Source: Molanna angustata (Eukaryota > Arthropoda > Insecta > Trichoptera > Molannidae). From it: a stretch of DNA of 64,000 nucleotides. Of this stretch, positions 1-13,685 are shown one piece after another. The notes below the pieces were generated by a model. The model saw only the letters and a list, made by a program, of their open reading frames with translations, had not been told where the DNA came from and did no database searches. The DNA is taken from positions 33,146,556-33,210,555 of the forward strand of contig OY754972.1 of assembly GCA_963576475.1 (NCBI GenBank), in the 5' to 3' direction. Numbering within the stretch: the stretch's first letter is position 1; every line of letters starts with the position of its first letter. The translations under genes and the position numbers were made by a program.

Positions 1-277
1 CTTCCAACTTACTTGAATGATAGATATTTATGTAGGTATAATATTATATCATGTCAAAACTCGCACAGAAACATATACCTACGTCCTACACAGGATGTTA
101 AAATATGAACCGTGCCAGATTCAAAATGTCTTATTTCGTGCAAAATCATGGAAAAATATACTTTTATGATACAATCATAAATGTTATGTTTGTCTAACGG
201 CGGCGTAACACAAGAGAAGTACTAATCCTTTCTTTGACATACATACCGCTCGTTCAGAGCCGAGTTCCGTGTTTTTT
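1..277. other. Unassigned AT-rich sequence
   Basis: No ORF, RNA gene or repeat family recognised. It ends exactly where the first Helitron-like copy begins. Confidence 0.5.
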
Positions 278-1321
278 TCCAACTGTCGATTTGTTCAGGA
301 GAACTTTGTTCTCTTAACATATCGACAATGTATCAAGCCAGAATACGCGAGAATTGTATGGAGAGGTCTACTTTTTTCATGGATTTTCCAACTTTGAAGT
401 CAAAAAACACCAACTTAGAGGCTTCGCAGCATATATGTTCCATACACGGATTTACTCAGAATTCGGAGTAGAACATTTCGTGTGTCTGTGTGTGTGTGTG
501 TCTGTGTGTGTGTCTGTGTGTGTGTGTGTGTCTGTGTGTGTGTCTGTGTGTCCGTCCCCCCCTTATAACTTTTGATCCGCTCAATTTACAGAGCCTAAAA
601 TTTCAGAATATATAAACAGTTACAGGCCTACAAAACTTTTATACTCGGAATTTTGAATTTTTGTTTCAGTCAGGGGTTATCAACTTTTGAATTTTTATTT
701 TATTTTTCCATATATCTCAGAAACCATAAACGGTAGAACGCTGAAAATTGGTACAAACATAGACAAATACAAAATCTCAAATTAGTTTTTTCAAAAAAAT
801 TCCAGGGTTTCTGAAACATTTTTTATTAAGAAAAATATTTTTTTTATGATAAATTTATGAGTTTAACTGCCTATATTTCCAAAACTTTTACAATTATCGA
901 AAAAAACCGAAACACCCCAACTAGATAATTTAATTTTCTATAAAAAATATTAACATTGTAGTAGTAGATCTCAATTTTTTTTTAACAATTTTTTTAAAAA
1001 TTGAATTTAGTGACGACATCGCTTCATACATTTTGTATGGCAGTCGCCTATACACAATATGTAAGAAGACTTAATAGTTTGTTACTTCATCTCCAAACAT
1101 ACATACATACCATCATGCAATTTGCATATTCTGGGTAGGAAAAAGGATCTTCTTCCATACTATCCTATCTTGACATACATACCTACATATGTTGTATAGA
1201 AAACAAAATATCTGAAAATATTCAATAATTTGTATCTATGGGTTTATAGTTTGGTACATATTCTTCAACTATACATACTATCGCTATCGACAGTTGGATC
1301 TCATGTGTTACATGCAACTAG
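278..1321 (+). mobile_element. Non-autonomous Helitron-like element, copy A (full length)
   Basis: The 5' end is TCCAACTGTCGAT. The 3' end carries a short hairpin (CATGT-GTT-ACATG, 1302-1314) followed three bases later by CTAG (1318-1321), and the next host base is T. The sequence CCAACTGTCGA near the 5' end recurs inverted near the 3' end (CGACAGTTGG). Other copies lie at 3033-4008, 47461-48505, 48556-49605, 52451-53415 and 58346-59529, with the same boundaries. TC at the 5' end, a 3' hairpin, CTRR and insertion before T are known Helitron hallmarks. Inverted subterminal repeats plus an internal microsatellite also recall Helentron-derived elements. There is no Rep/helicase coding capacity, so mobility would depend on proteins in trans. 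A 73-codon ORF at 354-575 is conserved between copies only because the copies are young. Confidence 0.75.
481..552 (+). repeat. (TG)n microsatellite with TCTG interruptions inside Helitron copy A
   Basis: Alternating TGTGTG and TCTG units. The same tract, with different unit numbers and interruptions, occurs at the matching place in the other copies (48228-48304, 49322-49404, 52635-52672 and, shortened, 3784-3806). Confidence 0.9.
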
Positions 1322-1844
1322 TTTTATTAATAATTGATTTTATTTTATTTCCTTGTATGGTAAATTTAATTAATCATTTTATTATTGTTTAATTAAAATA
1401 ATGTGCATCTATTATTAAAAGTGGAAAAAATGTTATGCTTTTAGAAAATTGGCTTTTTCAATCTAACTTCATACAAAGATTTCTTAAATTTGTATGTACC
1501 TACTAGTGATCATCCAATGGTCAAACAATCATACGTAATTCATTAGATTTTTAAGTTTGAAAGTCATTGAGGTTCTTTTTGTCAAAGAGTATACCTCTAT
1601 ATTGCTTATGTATGTATATACATAGGTACCCTCTTCTATTGGTACCCTATATAATATTAATTAAATTACATTCTTTTACAAATACATCATTAGAGTACGT
1701 GTTGTTTGCCTTAAGTACTTACTGTTTATTAAATATTGTTTCACAGTAGATATTATGTATTTTTACTTAACATGATTGAACCACTGCGTTTGACATTGGC
1801 AATATGAACGTAAAAAATCAATGGTTTGATGTGAAATATTTTTA
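1322..1844. other. Unassigned AT-rich sequence between repeats
   Basis: No feature supported. A 60-codon ORF at 1567-1749 has no recognisable motif and AT-rich composition expected by chance. Confidence 0.4.
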
Positions 1845-1980
1845 CCCTCCACTACCCCCGAAGGTGATATAGTGCGGAGTTATGAATTCGAAATTTTTAA
1901 GGGTATTCTTTTTATTGCAGATTATTAACTAGTATCATGGTGAGATTGTATTCTGAAAGGATTACTTTACAAAAATACAA
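1845..1980 (+). repeat. Interspersed repeat family X, 5' fragment
   Basis: This resembles 52268-52390 (+) and the reverse complement of 57630-57757. All share a start like CCTCACTA.CCC..GG, then GATATAGTG.GGAGTTATGA, TTTTTATTGCAGATTAT, AACTAGTATCATG and TTCTGAAAG. The family is unclassified. It has no coding capacity here and this copy is diverged. Confidence 0.6.
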
Positions 1981-2072
1981 AATTTAGGTATTCATACTAA
2001 TAAGAAAATCTAAACACTTAAAAATATATACATGCATACATACATACCCATATATACATAGATACATAATAT

Positions 2073-2240
2073 TCCAACTGTCGACACGTTCAAGAGAATT
2101 TATTTATCTTAATGAATCGTCAGTATTAAGAGAATTTTATGCCAGGTAATTATCTTAGAGAATTTTATCTTTCATGTTTTTTTAAACTTTGAAGTCAAAA
2201 AACACCAACTTAGAAGCTTAGTGTGTCTGTGTGTGTCCCT
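2073..2240 (+). mobile_element. Helitron-like 5'-end fragment
   Basis: It begins TCCAACTGTCGA, as copy A does. It keeps a GACTTTGAAGTC-type stretch and the AAAAAACACCAACTTAGA segment, then jumps to a short TGTGTCTGTG tract and stops. It is an internally deleted, diverged relic. Confidence 0.6.
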
Positions 2241-2429
2241 TATATGTATATTTAATATTTTGTTTGCATATTCATTCAATCGATAAAATAAATAGGTACA
2301 TTATTATGTTTTTCTAATTGACTGTGATGAATATTTTTATTTGTATTGTGTATAATTGTAATTGTAAATGGCCTTCGGCAGTATTATTCGTATTAAAATT
2401 AAATAGTTGTAACGTGCTCCATAGGAATG

Positions 2430-2560
2430 TTATTTTCAAAGTTGAAAAAACCATGAAAAATATAGATCTGGCATACATATCTCGCACATCTTCGATTGAA
2501 ACTTTTATCGGTCTGTTAATAGAAATAAATTCTCTTGAACAAATCGAAATTTGGAAAACA
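2430..2560 (-). mobile_element. Degenerate Helitron-like 5'-terminal fragment
   Basis: It matches the minus-strand copies near their 5' tip: TTCAAAGTTG, CATGAAAAATATAGA, a CATACA..TCTCGC stretch, then TTCTCTTGAACAAATCGA and a damaged terminus (AATTTGG in place of CAGTTGG). Confidence 0.5.
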
Positions 2561-3032
2561 TTAAATAAAATAATTAATTGTATTTACTTTATGCACAAGG
2601 TAAAGTACCTACACTTGCAACGCCTCTGAGTACGTTTGTTTACATCGGCCAAAATTATTGTCTCGAAGAATAATATTATTTTATTCTTTTACACACCGCG
2701 GTCAAATATGACATTTGCGCTAGTAATGATAAGAGTTATTTTTGCATCACGTAAACGTAATATGAGACGATTTGAATCTGAAATGTTGACTTCCTGTGTA
2801 TACACGCACGTGTTCGTAGTATAAAAAATATTTGTATTTTAAACCGATATGTAAATTTCATTCTTAAAGAAGTACCTACCTAGAAATTACATTTTGGTAA
2901 CTACACCTATTTATTATTATGAATTCATTTAACAATGAAAAAAAATTATTTAAATTATAAATTATTTTTATACCATTTTTATAAAATGATGTCATAAAAT
3001 TCGATCTTTTTATGTTATTTTAAACCATACTA
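2561..3032. other. Unassigned AT-rich sequence
   Basis: No supported feature. The 62-codon ORF at 2636-2824 shows no recognisable motif. Confidence 0.4.
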
Positions 3033-4008
3033 CTAGTTGCATGTAACACATGAGATCCAACTGTCGATAGCGATAGTACCTATGTATAGTTGAAGAATAA
3101 GTATCTACCAAACTATAAACCCAAAAATCAAAATTATTGAATATTTTAAGATATTTTGTTTTCTATACAACACTTGTAGGTATGTATGTCAATATAGGAT
3201 AGTGTGGAGGTCAGTCCTTTTTCCTACCCGGAATATGAAACCAGCATGATGGTATGTATGTATGTTTGGAGATTTAAGTATCAAACTATTAAGTCTTCTT
3301 ACATATTGTGTATAGGCGACTGCTATACAAATTGTATGAAGCGATGTCGTAAATTTTTATAAAAATTGTTAAAAAAAAATGGAGATGTAATACAACAATG
3401 CTAATATTTTTTATAGAAAATTAAAATTTCTAGTTGAGGTGTTTCGGCTTTTTGCGATATTTTTAAAAATTATGGAAATATAGGCAGTTAAACACATAAA
3501 TTTGTCATAAAAAATATATTAAAAAAGAAACTCTGTAATTTTTTTGAATAATTAAATTTGAGATTTTGTATTTGTCTATATTCATACCAATTTTCAGCGT
3601 TCTAGCTTTTATGCTTTCTGAGATATATGGAAAAATAAAGTGAAAATTCAAAAGTTGATAACTCCTGACTGAAACAAAAATTAAAAATTCTGAGTATAAC
3701 AGTTTTGTAGGCCTATTACTGTTTATATACTCTGAAATTTTCGGCTCTGTGAATTGAGCGGATCAAAAGTTAATACGGGGGACGGACACACACACACACA
3801 CACACTCACGAAATGTTCTACTCCGAATTCTGAGTAAATCCGTCTATGGAACATATATGCTGCGAAGCCTCTATGTTGGTGTTTTTTGACTTCAAAGTTG
3901 GAAACACCGTGAAAAATATAGACCCTGCATACAATCTCGCGTATCTTGAATTTAAACTGCCTCTTCCTTCAAGAGAATTTCATTCCCTTAAATGAATCGA
4001 CAGTTGGA
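3033..4008 (-). mobile_element. Non-autonomous Helitron-like element, copy B (full length)
   Basis: Read on the minus strand it starts TCCAACTGTCGAT at 4008 and ends in the CATGT-GTT-ACATG hairpin and CTAG at 3033. The flanking bases are A on the 5' side and T on the 3' side, the classical Helitron A|T target. It is more diverged than copies A, C and D: substitutions are scattered and the TG tract is short. It is therefore an older insertion. Confidence 0.72.
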
Positions 4009-4059
4009 TAAGTCATTTACTGTCGTTCCAATGCAATTTCTATGAGTAATATGTCAACA

Positions 4060-4265
4060 TATGGAAAAAAATGCAAGACCGCAAGAGTCTTGCATTTAAG
4101 TCTTGCAAGACTCTTGGTCTTGCAAGCATGGTCTTGTTCTTGGTCTTGGTCTTGCGTACCTGGTCTTGGTCTTGTTCTTGCAGTGAAGTATGTGGTCTTG
4201 GTCTTGGTCTTGGTCTTGCAAAAAATGCAAGACCAAGACCAAGACTGCAAGACTTGCAAGACTTT
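4060..4265. repeat. GTCTTG/CAAGAC hexamer tandem and inverted repeat
   Basis: Runs of GGTCTT units (4110-4220) alternate with their reverse complement CAAGAC (4066-4085 and 4227-4263), giving a quasi-palindromic block. All overlapping ORFs on both strands (Lys-Thr, Arg-Pro or Leu-Val repeats) are translations of the hexamer. It lies directly beside the left edge of the satellite array. Confidence 0.85.
4201..4245. other. Perfect 20-bp inverted repeat (hairpin)
   Basis: The arms 4201-4220 and 4226-4245 are exact reverse complements, separated by a 5-base AAAAA loop. The arms are built from GTCTTG units ending in CA. Confidence 0.9.
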
Positions 4266-7200
4266 TGCTCATCACTAGACAGAATAATTTTAACTATATT
4301 AGGTACATACATACATACCTACATGAATGGAGTTCCTCAATAATTAGGTTAAGGACAAATGTACCTACATAATAGGTATGCAATTTATTATCCAATGTGT
4401 CTAATTGTGGTATTTACAGTACGAGAATATTTCTATCGATAAGACAAATTGCAATGAATTCACGTGGCTCATGTTATGTGAGGTTCAACATACATACATA
4501 CATAATGTAGACAGAATAATTTTAACTATATTAGGTACATACATACATACCTACATGAATGGATTTCCTCAATAATTAGGTTAAGGACAAATGTACCTAC
4601 ATAATAGGTATGCAATTTATTATCCAATGTGTCTAATTGTGGTATTTACAGTACGAGAATATTTCTATCGATAAGACAAATTGCAATGAATTCACGTGGC
4701 TCATGTTATGTGAGGTTCAACATACATACATACATAATGTAGACAGAATAATTTTAACTATATTAGGTACATACATACATACCTACATGAATGGATTTCC
4801 TCAATAATTAGGTTAAGGACAAATGTACCTACATAATAGGTATGCAATTTATTATCCAATGTGTCTAATTGTGGTATTTACAGTACGAGAATATTTCTAT
4901 CGATAAGACAAATTGCAATGAATTCACGTGGCTCATGTTATGTGAGGTTCAACATACATACATACATAATGTAGACAGAATAATTTTAACTATATTAGGT
5001 ACATACATACATACCTACATGAATGGATTTCCTCAATAATTAGGTTAAGGACAAATGTACCTACATAATAGGTATGCAATTTATTATCCAATGTGTCTAA
5101 TTGTGGTATTTACAGTACGAGAATATTTCTATCGATAAGACAAATTGCAATGAATTCACGTGGCTCATGTTATGTGAGGTTCAACATACATACATACATA
5201 ATGTAGACAGAATAATTTTAACTATATTAGGTACATACATACATACCTACATGAATGGAGTTCCTCAATAATTAGGTTAAGGACAAATGTACCTACATAA
5301 TAGGTATGCAATTTATTATCCAATGTGTCTAATTGTGGTATTTACAGTACGAGAATATTTCTATCGATAAGACAAATTGCAATGAATTCACGTGGCTCAT
5401 GTTATGTGAGGTTCAACATACATACATACATAATGTAGACAGAATAATTTTAACTATATTAGGTACATACATACATACCTACATGAATGGATTTCCTCAA
5501 TAATTAGGTTAAGGACAAATGTACCTACATAATAGGTATGCAATTTATTATCCAATGTGTCTAATTGTGGTATTTACAGTACGAGAATATTTCTATCGAT
5601 AAGACAAATTGCAATGAATTCACGTGGCTCATGTTATGTGAGGTTCAACATACATACATACATAATGTAGACAGAATAATTTTAACTATATTAGGTACAT
5701 ACATACATACCTACATGAATGGATTTCCTCAATAATTAGGTTAAGGACAAATGTACCTACATAATAGGTATGCAATTTATTATCCAATGTGTCTAATTGT
5801 GGTATTTACAGTACGAGAATATTTCTATCGATAAGACAAATTGCAATGAATTCACGTGGCTCATGTTATGTGAGGTTCAACATACATACATACATAATGT
5901 AGACAGAATAATTTTAACTATATTAGGTACATACATACATACCTACATGAATGGAGTTCCTCAATAATTAGGTTAAGGACAAATGTACCTACATAATAGG
6001 TATGCAATTTATTATCCAATGTGTCTAATTGTGGTATTTACAGTACGAGAATATTTCTATCGATAAGACAAATTGCAATGAATTCACGTGGCTCATGTTA
6101 TGTGAGGTTCAACATACATACATACATAATGTAGACAGAATAATTTTAACTATATTAGGTACATACATACATACCTACATGAATGGATTTCCTCAATAAT
6201 TAGGTTAAGGACAAATGTACCTACATAATAGGTATGCAATTTATTATCCAATGTGTCTAATTGTGGTATTTACAGTACGAGAATATTTCTATCGATAAGA
6301 CAAATTGCAATGAATTCACGTGGCTCATGTTATGTGAGGTTCAACATACATACATACATAATGTAGACAGAATAATTTTAACTATATTAGGTACATACAT
6401 ACATACCTACATGAATGGAGTTCCTCAATAATTAGGTTAAGGACAAATGTACCTACATAATAGGTATGCAATTTATTATCCAATGTGTCTAATTGTGGTA
6501 TTTACAGTACGAGAATATTTCTATCGATAAGACAAATTGCAATGAATTCACGTGGCTCATGTTATGTGAGGTTCAACATACATACATACATAATGTAGAC
6601 AGAATAATTTTAACTATATTAGGTACATACATACATACCTACATGAATGGAGTTCCTCAATAATTAGGTTAAGGACAAATGTACCTACATAATAGGTATG
6701 CAATTTATTATCCAATGTGTCTAATGTGGTATTTACAGTACGAGAATATTTCTATCGATAAGACAAATTGCAATGAATTCACGTGGCTCATGTTATGTGA
6801 GGTTCAACATACATACATACATAATGTAGACAGAATAATTTTAACTATACTAGGTACATACATACATACCTACATGAATGGAGTTCCTCAATAATTAGGT
6901 TAAGGACAAATGTACCTACATAATAGGTATGCAATTTATTATCCAATGTGTCTAATTGTGGTATTTACAGTACGAGAATATTTCTATCGATAAGACAAAT
7001 TGCAATGAATTCACGTGGCTCATGTTATGTGAGGTTCAACATACATACATACATAATGTAGACAGAATAATTTTAACTATACTAGGTACATACATACATA
7101 CCTACATGAATGGAGTTCCTCAATAATTAGGTTAAGGACAAATGTACCTACATAATAGGTATGCAATTTATTATCCAATGTGTCTAATTGTGGTATTTAC

Positions 7201-7288
7201 AGTACGAGAATATTTCTATCGATAAGACAAATTGCAATGAATTCACGTGGCTCATGTTATGTGAGGTTCAACATACATACATACATAA

Positions 7289-10140
7289 TGTAGACAGAAT
7301 AATTTTAACTATATTAGGTACATACATACATACCTACATGAATGGATTTCCTCAATAATTAGGTTAAGGACAAATGTACCTACATAATAGGTATGCAATT
7401 TATTATCCAATGTGTCTAATTGTGGTATTTACAGTACGAGAATATTTCTATCGATAAGACAAATTGCAATGAATTCACGTGGCTCATGTTCTGTGAGGTT
7501 CAACATACATACATACATAATGTAGATAGAATAATTTTAACTATATTAGGTACATACATACATACCTACATGAATGGAGTTCCTCAATAATTAGGTTAAG
7601 GACAAATGTACCTACATAATAGGTATGCAATTTATTATCCAATGTGTCTAATTGTGGTATTTACAGTACGAGAATATTTCTATCGATAAGACAAATTGCA
7701 ATGAATTCACGTGGCTCATGTTATGTGAGGTTCAACATACATACATACATAATGTAGACAGAATAATTTTAACTATACTAGGTACATACATACATACCTA
7801 CATGAATGGAGTTCCTCAATAATTAGGTTAAGGACAAATGTACCTACATAATAGGTATGCAATTTATTATCCAATGTGTCTAATTGTGGTATTTACAGTA
7901 CGAGAATATTTCTATCGATAAGACAAATTGCAATGAATTCACGTGGCTCATGTTATGTGAGGTTCAACATACATACATACATAATGTAGACAGAATAATT
8001 TTAACTATACTAGGTACATACATACATACCTACATGAATGGAGTTCCTCAATAATTAGGTTAAGGACAAATGTACCTACATAATAGGTATGCAATTTATT
8101 ATCCAATGTGTCTAATTGTGGTATTTACAGTACGAGAATATTTCTATCGATAAGACAAATTGCAATGAATTCACGTGGGCTCATGTTATGTGAGGTTCAA
8201 CATACATACATACATAATGTAGACAGAATAATTTTAACTATATTAGGTACATACATACATACCTACATGAATGGAGTTCCTCAATAATTAGGTTAAGGAC
8301 AAATGTACCTACATAATAGGTATGCAATTTATTATCCAATGTGTCTAATTGTGGTATTTACAGTACGAGAATATTTCTATCGATAAGACAAATTGCAATG
8401 AATTCACGTGGCTCATGTTATGTGAGGTTCAACATACATACATACATAATGTAGACAGAATAATTTTAACTATACTAGGTACATACATACATACCTACAT
8501 GAATGGAGTTCCTCAATAATTAGGTTAAGGACAAATGTACCTACATAATAGGTATGCAATTTATTATCCAATGTGTCTAATTGTGGTATTTACAGTACGA
8601 GAATATTTCTATCGATAAGACAAATTGCAATGAATTCACGTGGCTCATGTTATGTGAGGTTCAACATACATACATACATAATGTAGACAGAATAATTTTA
8701 ACTATACTAGGTACATACATACATACCTACATGAATGGAGTTCCTCAATAATTAGGTTAAGGACAAATGTACCTACATAATAGGTATGCAATTTATTATC
8801 CAATGTGTCTAATTGTGGTATTTACAGTACGAGAATATTTCTATCGATAAGACAAATTGCAATGAATTCACGTGGCTCATGTTATGTGAGGTTCAACATA
8901 CATACATACATAATGTAGACAGAATAATTTTAACTATACTAGGTACATACATACATACCTACATGAATGGAGTTCAACTCAATAGATTAGGTTAAGGGAC
9001 AAATGTACCTACATAATAGGTATGCAATTTATTATCCAATGTGTCTAATTGTGGTATTTACAGTTACGAGAATATTTCTATCGATAAGACAAATTGCAAT
9101 GAATTCACGTGGCTCATGTTTATGTGAGGTTCAACATACATACATACATAATGTAGACAGAATAATTTTAACTATACTAGGTACATTACATACATACCTA
9201 CATGAATGGAGTTCGGTTAAGGACAAATGTACCTACATAATAGGTATGCAATTTATTATCCAATGTGTCTAATTGTGGTATTTACAGTACGAGAATATTT
9301 CTATCGATAAGACAAATTGCAATGAATTCACGTGGCTCATGTTATGTGAGGTTCAACATACATACATACATAATGTAGACAGAATAATTTTAACTATATT
9401 AGGTACATACATACATACCTACATGAATGGATTTCCTCAATAATTAGGTTAAGGACAAATGTACCTACATAATAGGTATGCAATTTATTATCCAATGTGT
9501 CTAATTGTGGTATTTACAGTACGAGAATATTTCTATCGATAAGACAAATTGCAATGAATTCACGTGGCTCATGTTCTGTGAGGTTCAACATACATACATA
9601 CATAATGTAGACAGAATAATTTTAACTATATTAGGTACATACATACATACCTACATGAATGGAGTTCCTCAATAATTAGGTTAAGGACAAATGTACCTAC
9701 ATAATAGGTATGCAATTTATTATCCAATGTGTCTAATTGTGGTATTTACAGTACGAGAATATTTCTATCGATAAGACAAATTGCAATGAATTCACGTGGC
9801 TCATGTTATGTGAGGTTCAACATACATACATACATAATGTAGACAGAATAATTTTAACTATACTAGGTACATACATACATACCTACATGAATGGAGTTCC
9901 TCAATAATTAGGTTAAGGACAAATGTACCTACATAATAGGTATGCAATTTATTATCCAATGTGTCTAATTGTGTATTTACAGTACGAGAATATTTCTATC
10001 GATAAGACAAATTGCAATGAATTCACGTGGCTCATGTTATGTGAGGTTCAACATACATACATACATAATGTAGACAGAATAATTTTAACTATACTAGGTA
10101 CATACATACATACCTACATGAATGGAGTTCCTCAATAATT
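7289..10140 (+). repeat. Nine-monomer duplicated segment within the satellite
   Basis: The rare variant GTTCTGTGAG (instead of GTTATGTGAG) occurs only at 7489 and 9574, 2,085 bases apart (9 x 232 minus 3). In both places the variant sits in a TATATT/GGATTT monomer followed by TATATT/GGAGTT and then TATACT/GGAGTT monomers. The block between carries small indels, which account for the 3-base shift. Confidence 0.65.
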
Positions 10141-13100
10141 AGGTTAAGGACAAATGTACCTACATAATAGGTATGCAATTTATTATCCAATGTGTCTAAT
10201 TGTGGTATTTACAGTACGAGAATATTTCTATCGATAAGACAAATTGCAATGAATTCACGTGGCTCATGTTATGTGAGGTTCAACATACATACATACATAA
10301 TGTAGACAGAATAATTTTAACTATATTAGGTACATACATACATACCTACATGAATGGATTTCCTCAATAATTAGGTTAAGGACAAATGTACCTACATAAT
10401 AGGTATGCAATTTATTATCCAATGTGTCTAATTGTGGTATTTACAGTACGAGAATATTTCTATCGATAAGACAAATTGCAATGAATTCACGTGGCTCATG
10501 TTATGTGAGGTTCAACATACATACATACATAATGTAGACAGAATAATTTTAACTATATTAGGTTACATACATACATACCTACATGAATGGAGTTCCTCAA
10601 TAATTAGGTTAAGGACAAATGTACCTACATAATAGGTATGCAATTTATTATCCAATGTGTCTAATTGTGGTATTTACAGTACGAGAATATTTCTATCGAT
10701 AAGACAAATTGCAATGAATTCACGTGGCTCATGTTATGTGAGGTTCAACATACATACATACATAATGTAGACAGAATAATTTTAACTATATTAGGTACAT
10801 ACATACATACCTACATGAATGGATTTCCTCAATAATTAGGTTAAGGACAAATGTACCTACATAATAGGTATGCAATTTATTATCCAATGTGTCTAATTGT
10901 GGTATTTACAGTACGAGAATATTTCTATCGATAAGACAAATTGCAATGAATTCACGTGGCTCATGTTATGTGAGGTTCAACATACATACATACATAATGT
11001 AGACAGAATAATTTTAACTATATTAGGTACATACATACATACCTACATGAATGGAGTTCCTCAATAATTAGGTTAAGGACAAATGTACCTACATAATAGG
11101 TATGCAATTTATTATCCAATGTGTCTAATTGTGGTATTTACAGTACGAGAATATTTCTATCGATAAGACAAATTGCAATGAATTCACGTGGCTCATGTTA
11201 TGTGAGGTTCAACATACATACATACATAATGTAGACAGAATAATTTTAACTATACTAGGTACATACATACATACCTACATGAATGGAGTTCCTCAATAAT
11301 TAGGTTAAGGACAAATGTACCTACATAATAGGTATGCAATTTATTATCCAATGTGTCTAATTGTGGTATTTACAGTACGAGAATATTTCTATCGATAAGA
11401 CAAATTGCAATGAATTCACGTGGCTCATGTTATGTGAGGTTCAACATACATACATACATAATGTAGACAGAATAATTTTAACTATATTAGGTACATACAT
11501 ACATACCTACATGAATGGATTTCCTCAATAATTAGGTTAAGGACAAATGTACCTACATAATAGGTATGCAATTTATTATCCAATGTGTCTAATTGTGGTA
11601 TTTACAGTACGAGAATATTTCTATCGATAAGACAAATTGCAATGAATTCACGTGGCTCATGTTATGTGAGGTTCAACATACATACATACATAATGTAGAC
11701 AGAATAATTTTAACTATATTAGGTACATACATACATACCTACATGAATGGATTTCCTCAATAATTAGGTTAAGGACAAATGTACCTACATAATAGGTATG
11801 CAATTTATTATCCAATGTGTCTAATTGTGGTATTTACAGTACGAGAATATTTCTATCGATAAGACAAATTGCAATGAATTCACGTGGCTCATGTTATGTG
11901 AGGTTCAACATACATACATACATAATGTAGACAGAATAATTTTAACTATATTAGGTACATACATACATACCTACATGAATGGAGTTCCTCAATAATTAGG
12001 TTAAGGACAAATGTACCTACATAATAGGTATGCAATTTATTATCCAATGTGTCTAATTGTGGTATTTACAGTACGAGAATATTTCTATCGATAAGACAAA
12101 TTGCAATGAATTCACGTGGCTCATGTTATGTGAGGTTCAACATACATACATACATAATGTAGACAGAATAATTTTAACTATATTAGGTACATACATACAT
12201 ACCTACATGAATGGATTTCCTCAATAATTAGGTTAAGGACAAATGTACCTACATAATAGGTATGCAATTTATTATCCAATGTGTCTAATTGTGGTATTTA
12301 CAGTACGAGAATATTTCTATCGATAAGACAAATTGCAATGAATTCACGTGGCTCATGTTATGTGAGGTTCAACATACATACATACATAATGTAGACAGAA
12401 TAATTTTAACTATATTAGGTACATACATACATACCTACATGAATGGAGTTCCTCAATAATTAGGTTAAGGACAAATGTACCTACATAATAGGTATGCAAT
12501 TTATTATCCAATGTGTCTAATTGTGGTATTTACAGTACGATAATATTTCTATCGATAAGACAAATTGCAATGAATTCACGTGGCTCATGTTATGTGAGGT
12601 TCAACATACATACATACATAATGTAGACAGAATAATTTTAACTATATTAGGTACATACATACATACCTACATGAATGGAGTTCCTCAATAATTAGGTTAA
12701 GGACAAATGTACCTACATAATAGGTATGCAATTTATTATCCAATGTGTCTAATTGTGGTATTTACAGTACGAGAATATTTCTATCGATAAGACAAATTGC
12801 AATGAATTCACGTGGCTCATGTTATGTGAGGTTCAACATACATACATACATAATGTAGACAGAATAATTTTAACTATATTAGGTACATACATACATACCT
12901 ACATGAATGGAGTTCCTCAATAATTAGGTTAAGGACAAATGTACCTACATAATAGGTATGCAATTTATTATCCAATGTGTCTAATTGTGGTATTTACAGT
13001 ACGAGAATATTTCTATCGATAAGACAAATTGCAATGAATTCACGTGGCTCATGTTATGTGAGGTTCAACATACATACATACATAATGTAGACAGAATAAT

Positions 13101-13685
13101 TTTAACTATATTAGGTACATACATACATACCTACATGAATGGATTTCCTCAATAATTAGGTTAAGGACAAATGTACCTACATAATAGGTATGCAATTTAT
13201 TATCCAATGTGTCTAATTGTGGTATTTACAGTACGAGAATATTTCTATCGATAAGACAAATTGCAATGAATTCACGTGGCTCATGTTATGTGAGGTTCAA
13301 CATACATACATACATAATGTAGACAGAATAATTTTAACTATATTAGGTACATACATACATACCTACATGAATGGATTTCCTCAATAATTAGGTTAAGGAC
13401 AAATGTACCTACATAATAGGTATGCAATTTATTATCCAATGTGTCTAATTGTGGTATTTACAGTACGAGAATATTTCTATCGATAAGACAAATTGCAATG
13501 AATTCACGTGGCTCATGTTATGTGAGGTTCAACATACATACATACATAATGTAGACAGAATAATTTTAACTATATTAGGTACATACATACATACCTACAT
13601 GAATGGATTTCCTCAATAATTAGGTTAAGGACAAATGTACCTACATAATAGGTATGCAATTTATTATCCAATGTGTCTAATTGTG

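Noticed and set aside
354..575. Conserved ORF MYGEVYFFHGFSN shared with 48211-48429 and 49302-49529
   Set aside because: It lies in three young Helitron-like copies and runs into the TG tract. Conservation reflects recent copying, and older copies do not keep the frame.
4017..4372. Overlapping ORFs with KTKTKT, RPRPRP and LVLVLV repeats
   Set aside because: Translations of the GTCTTG hexamer on both strands.
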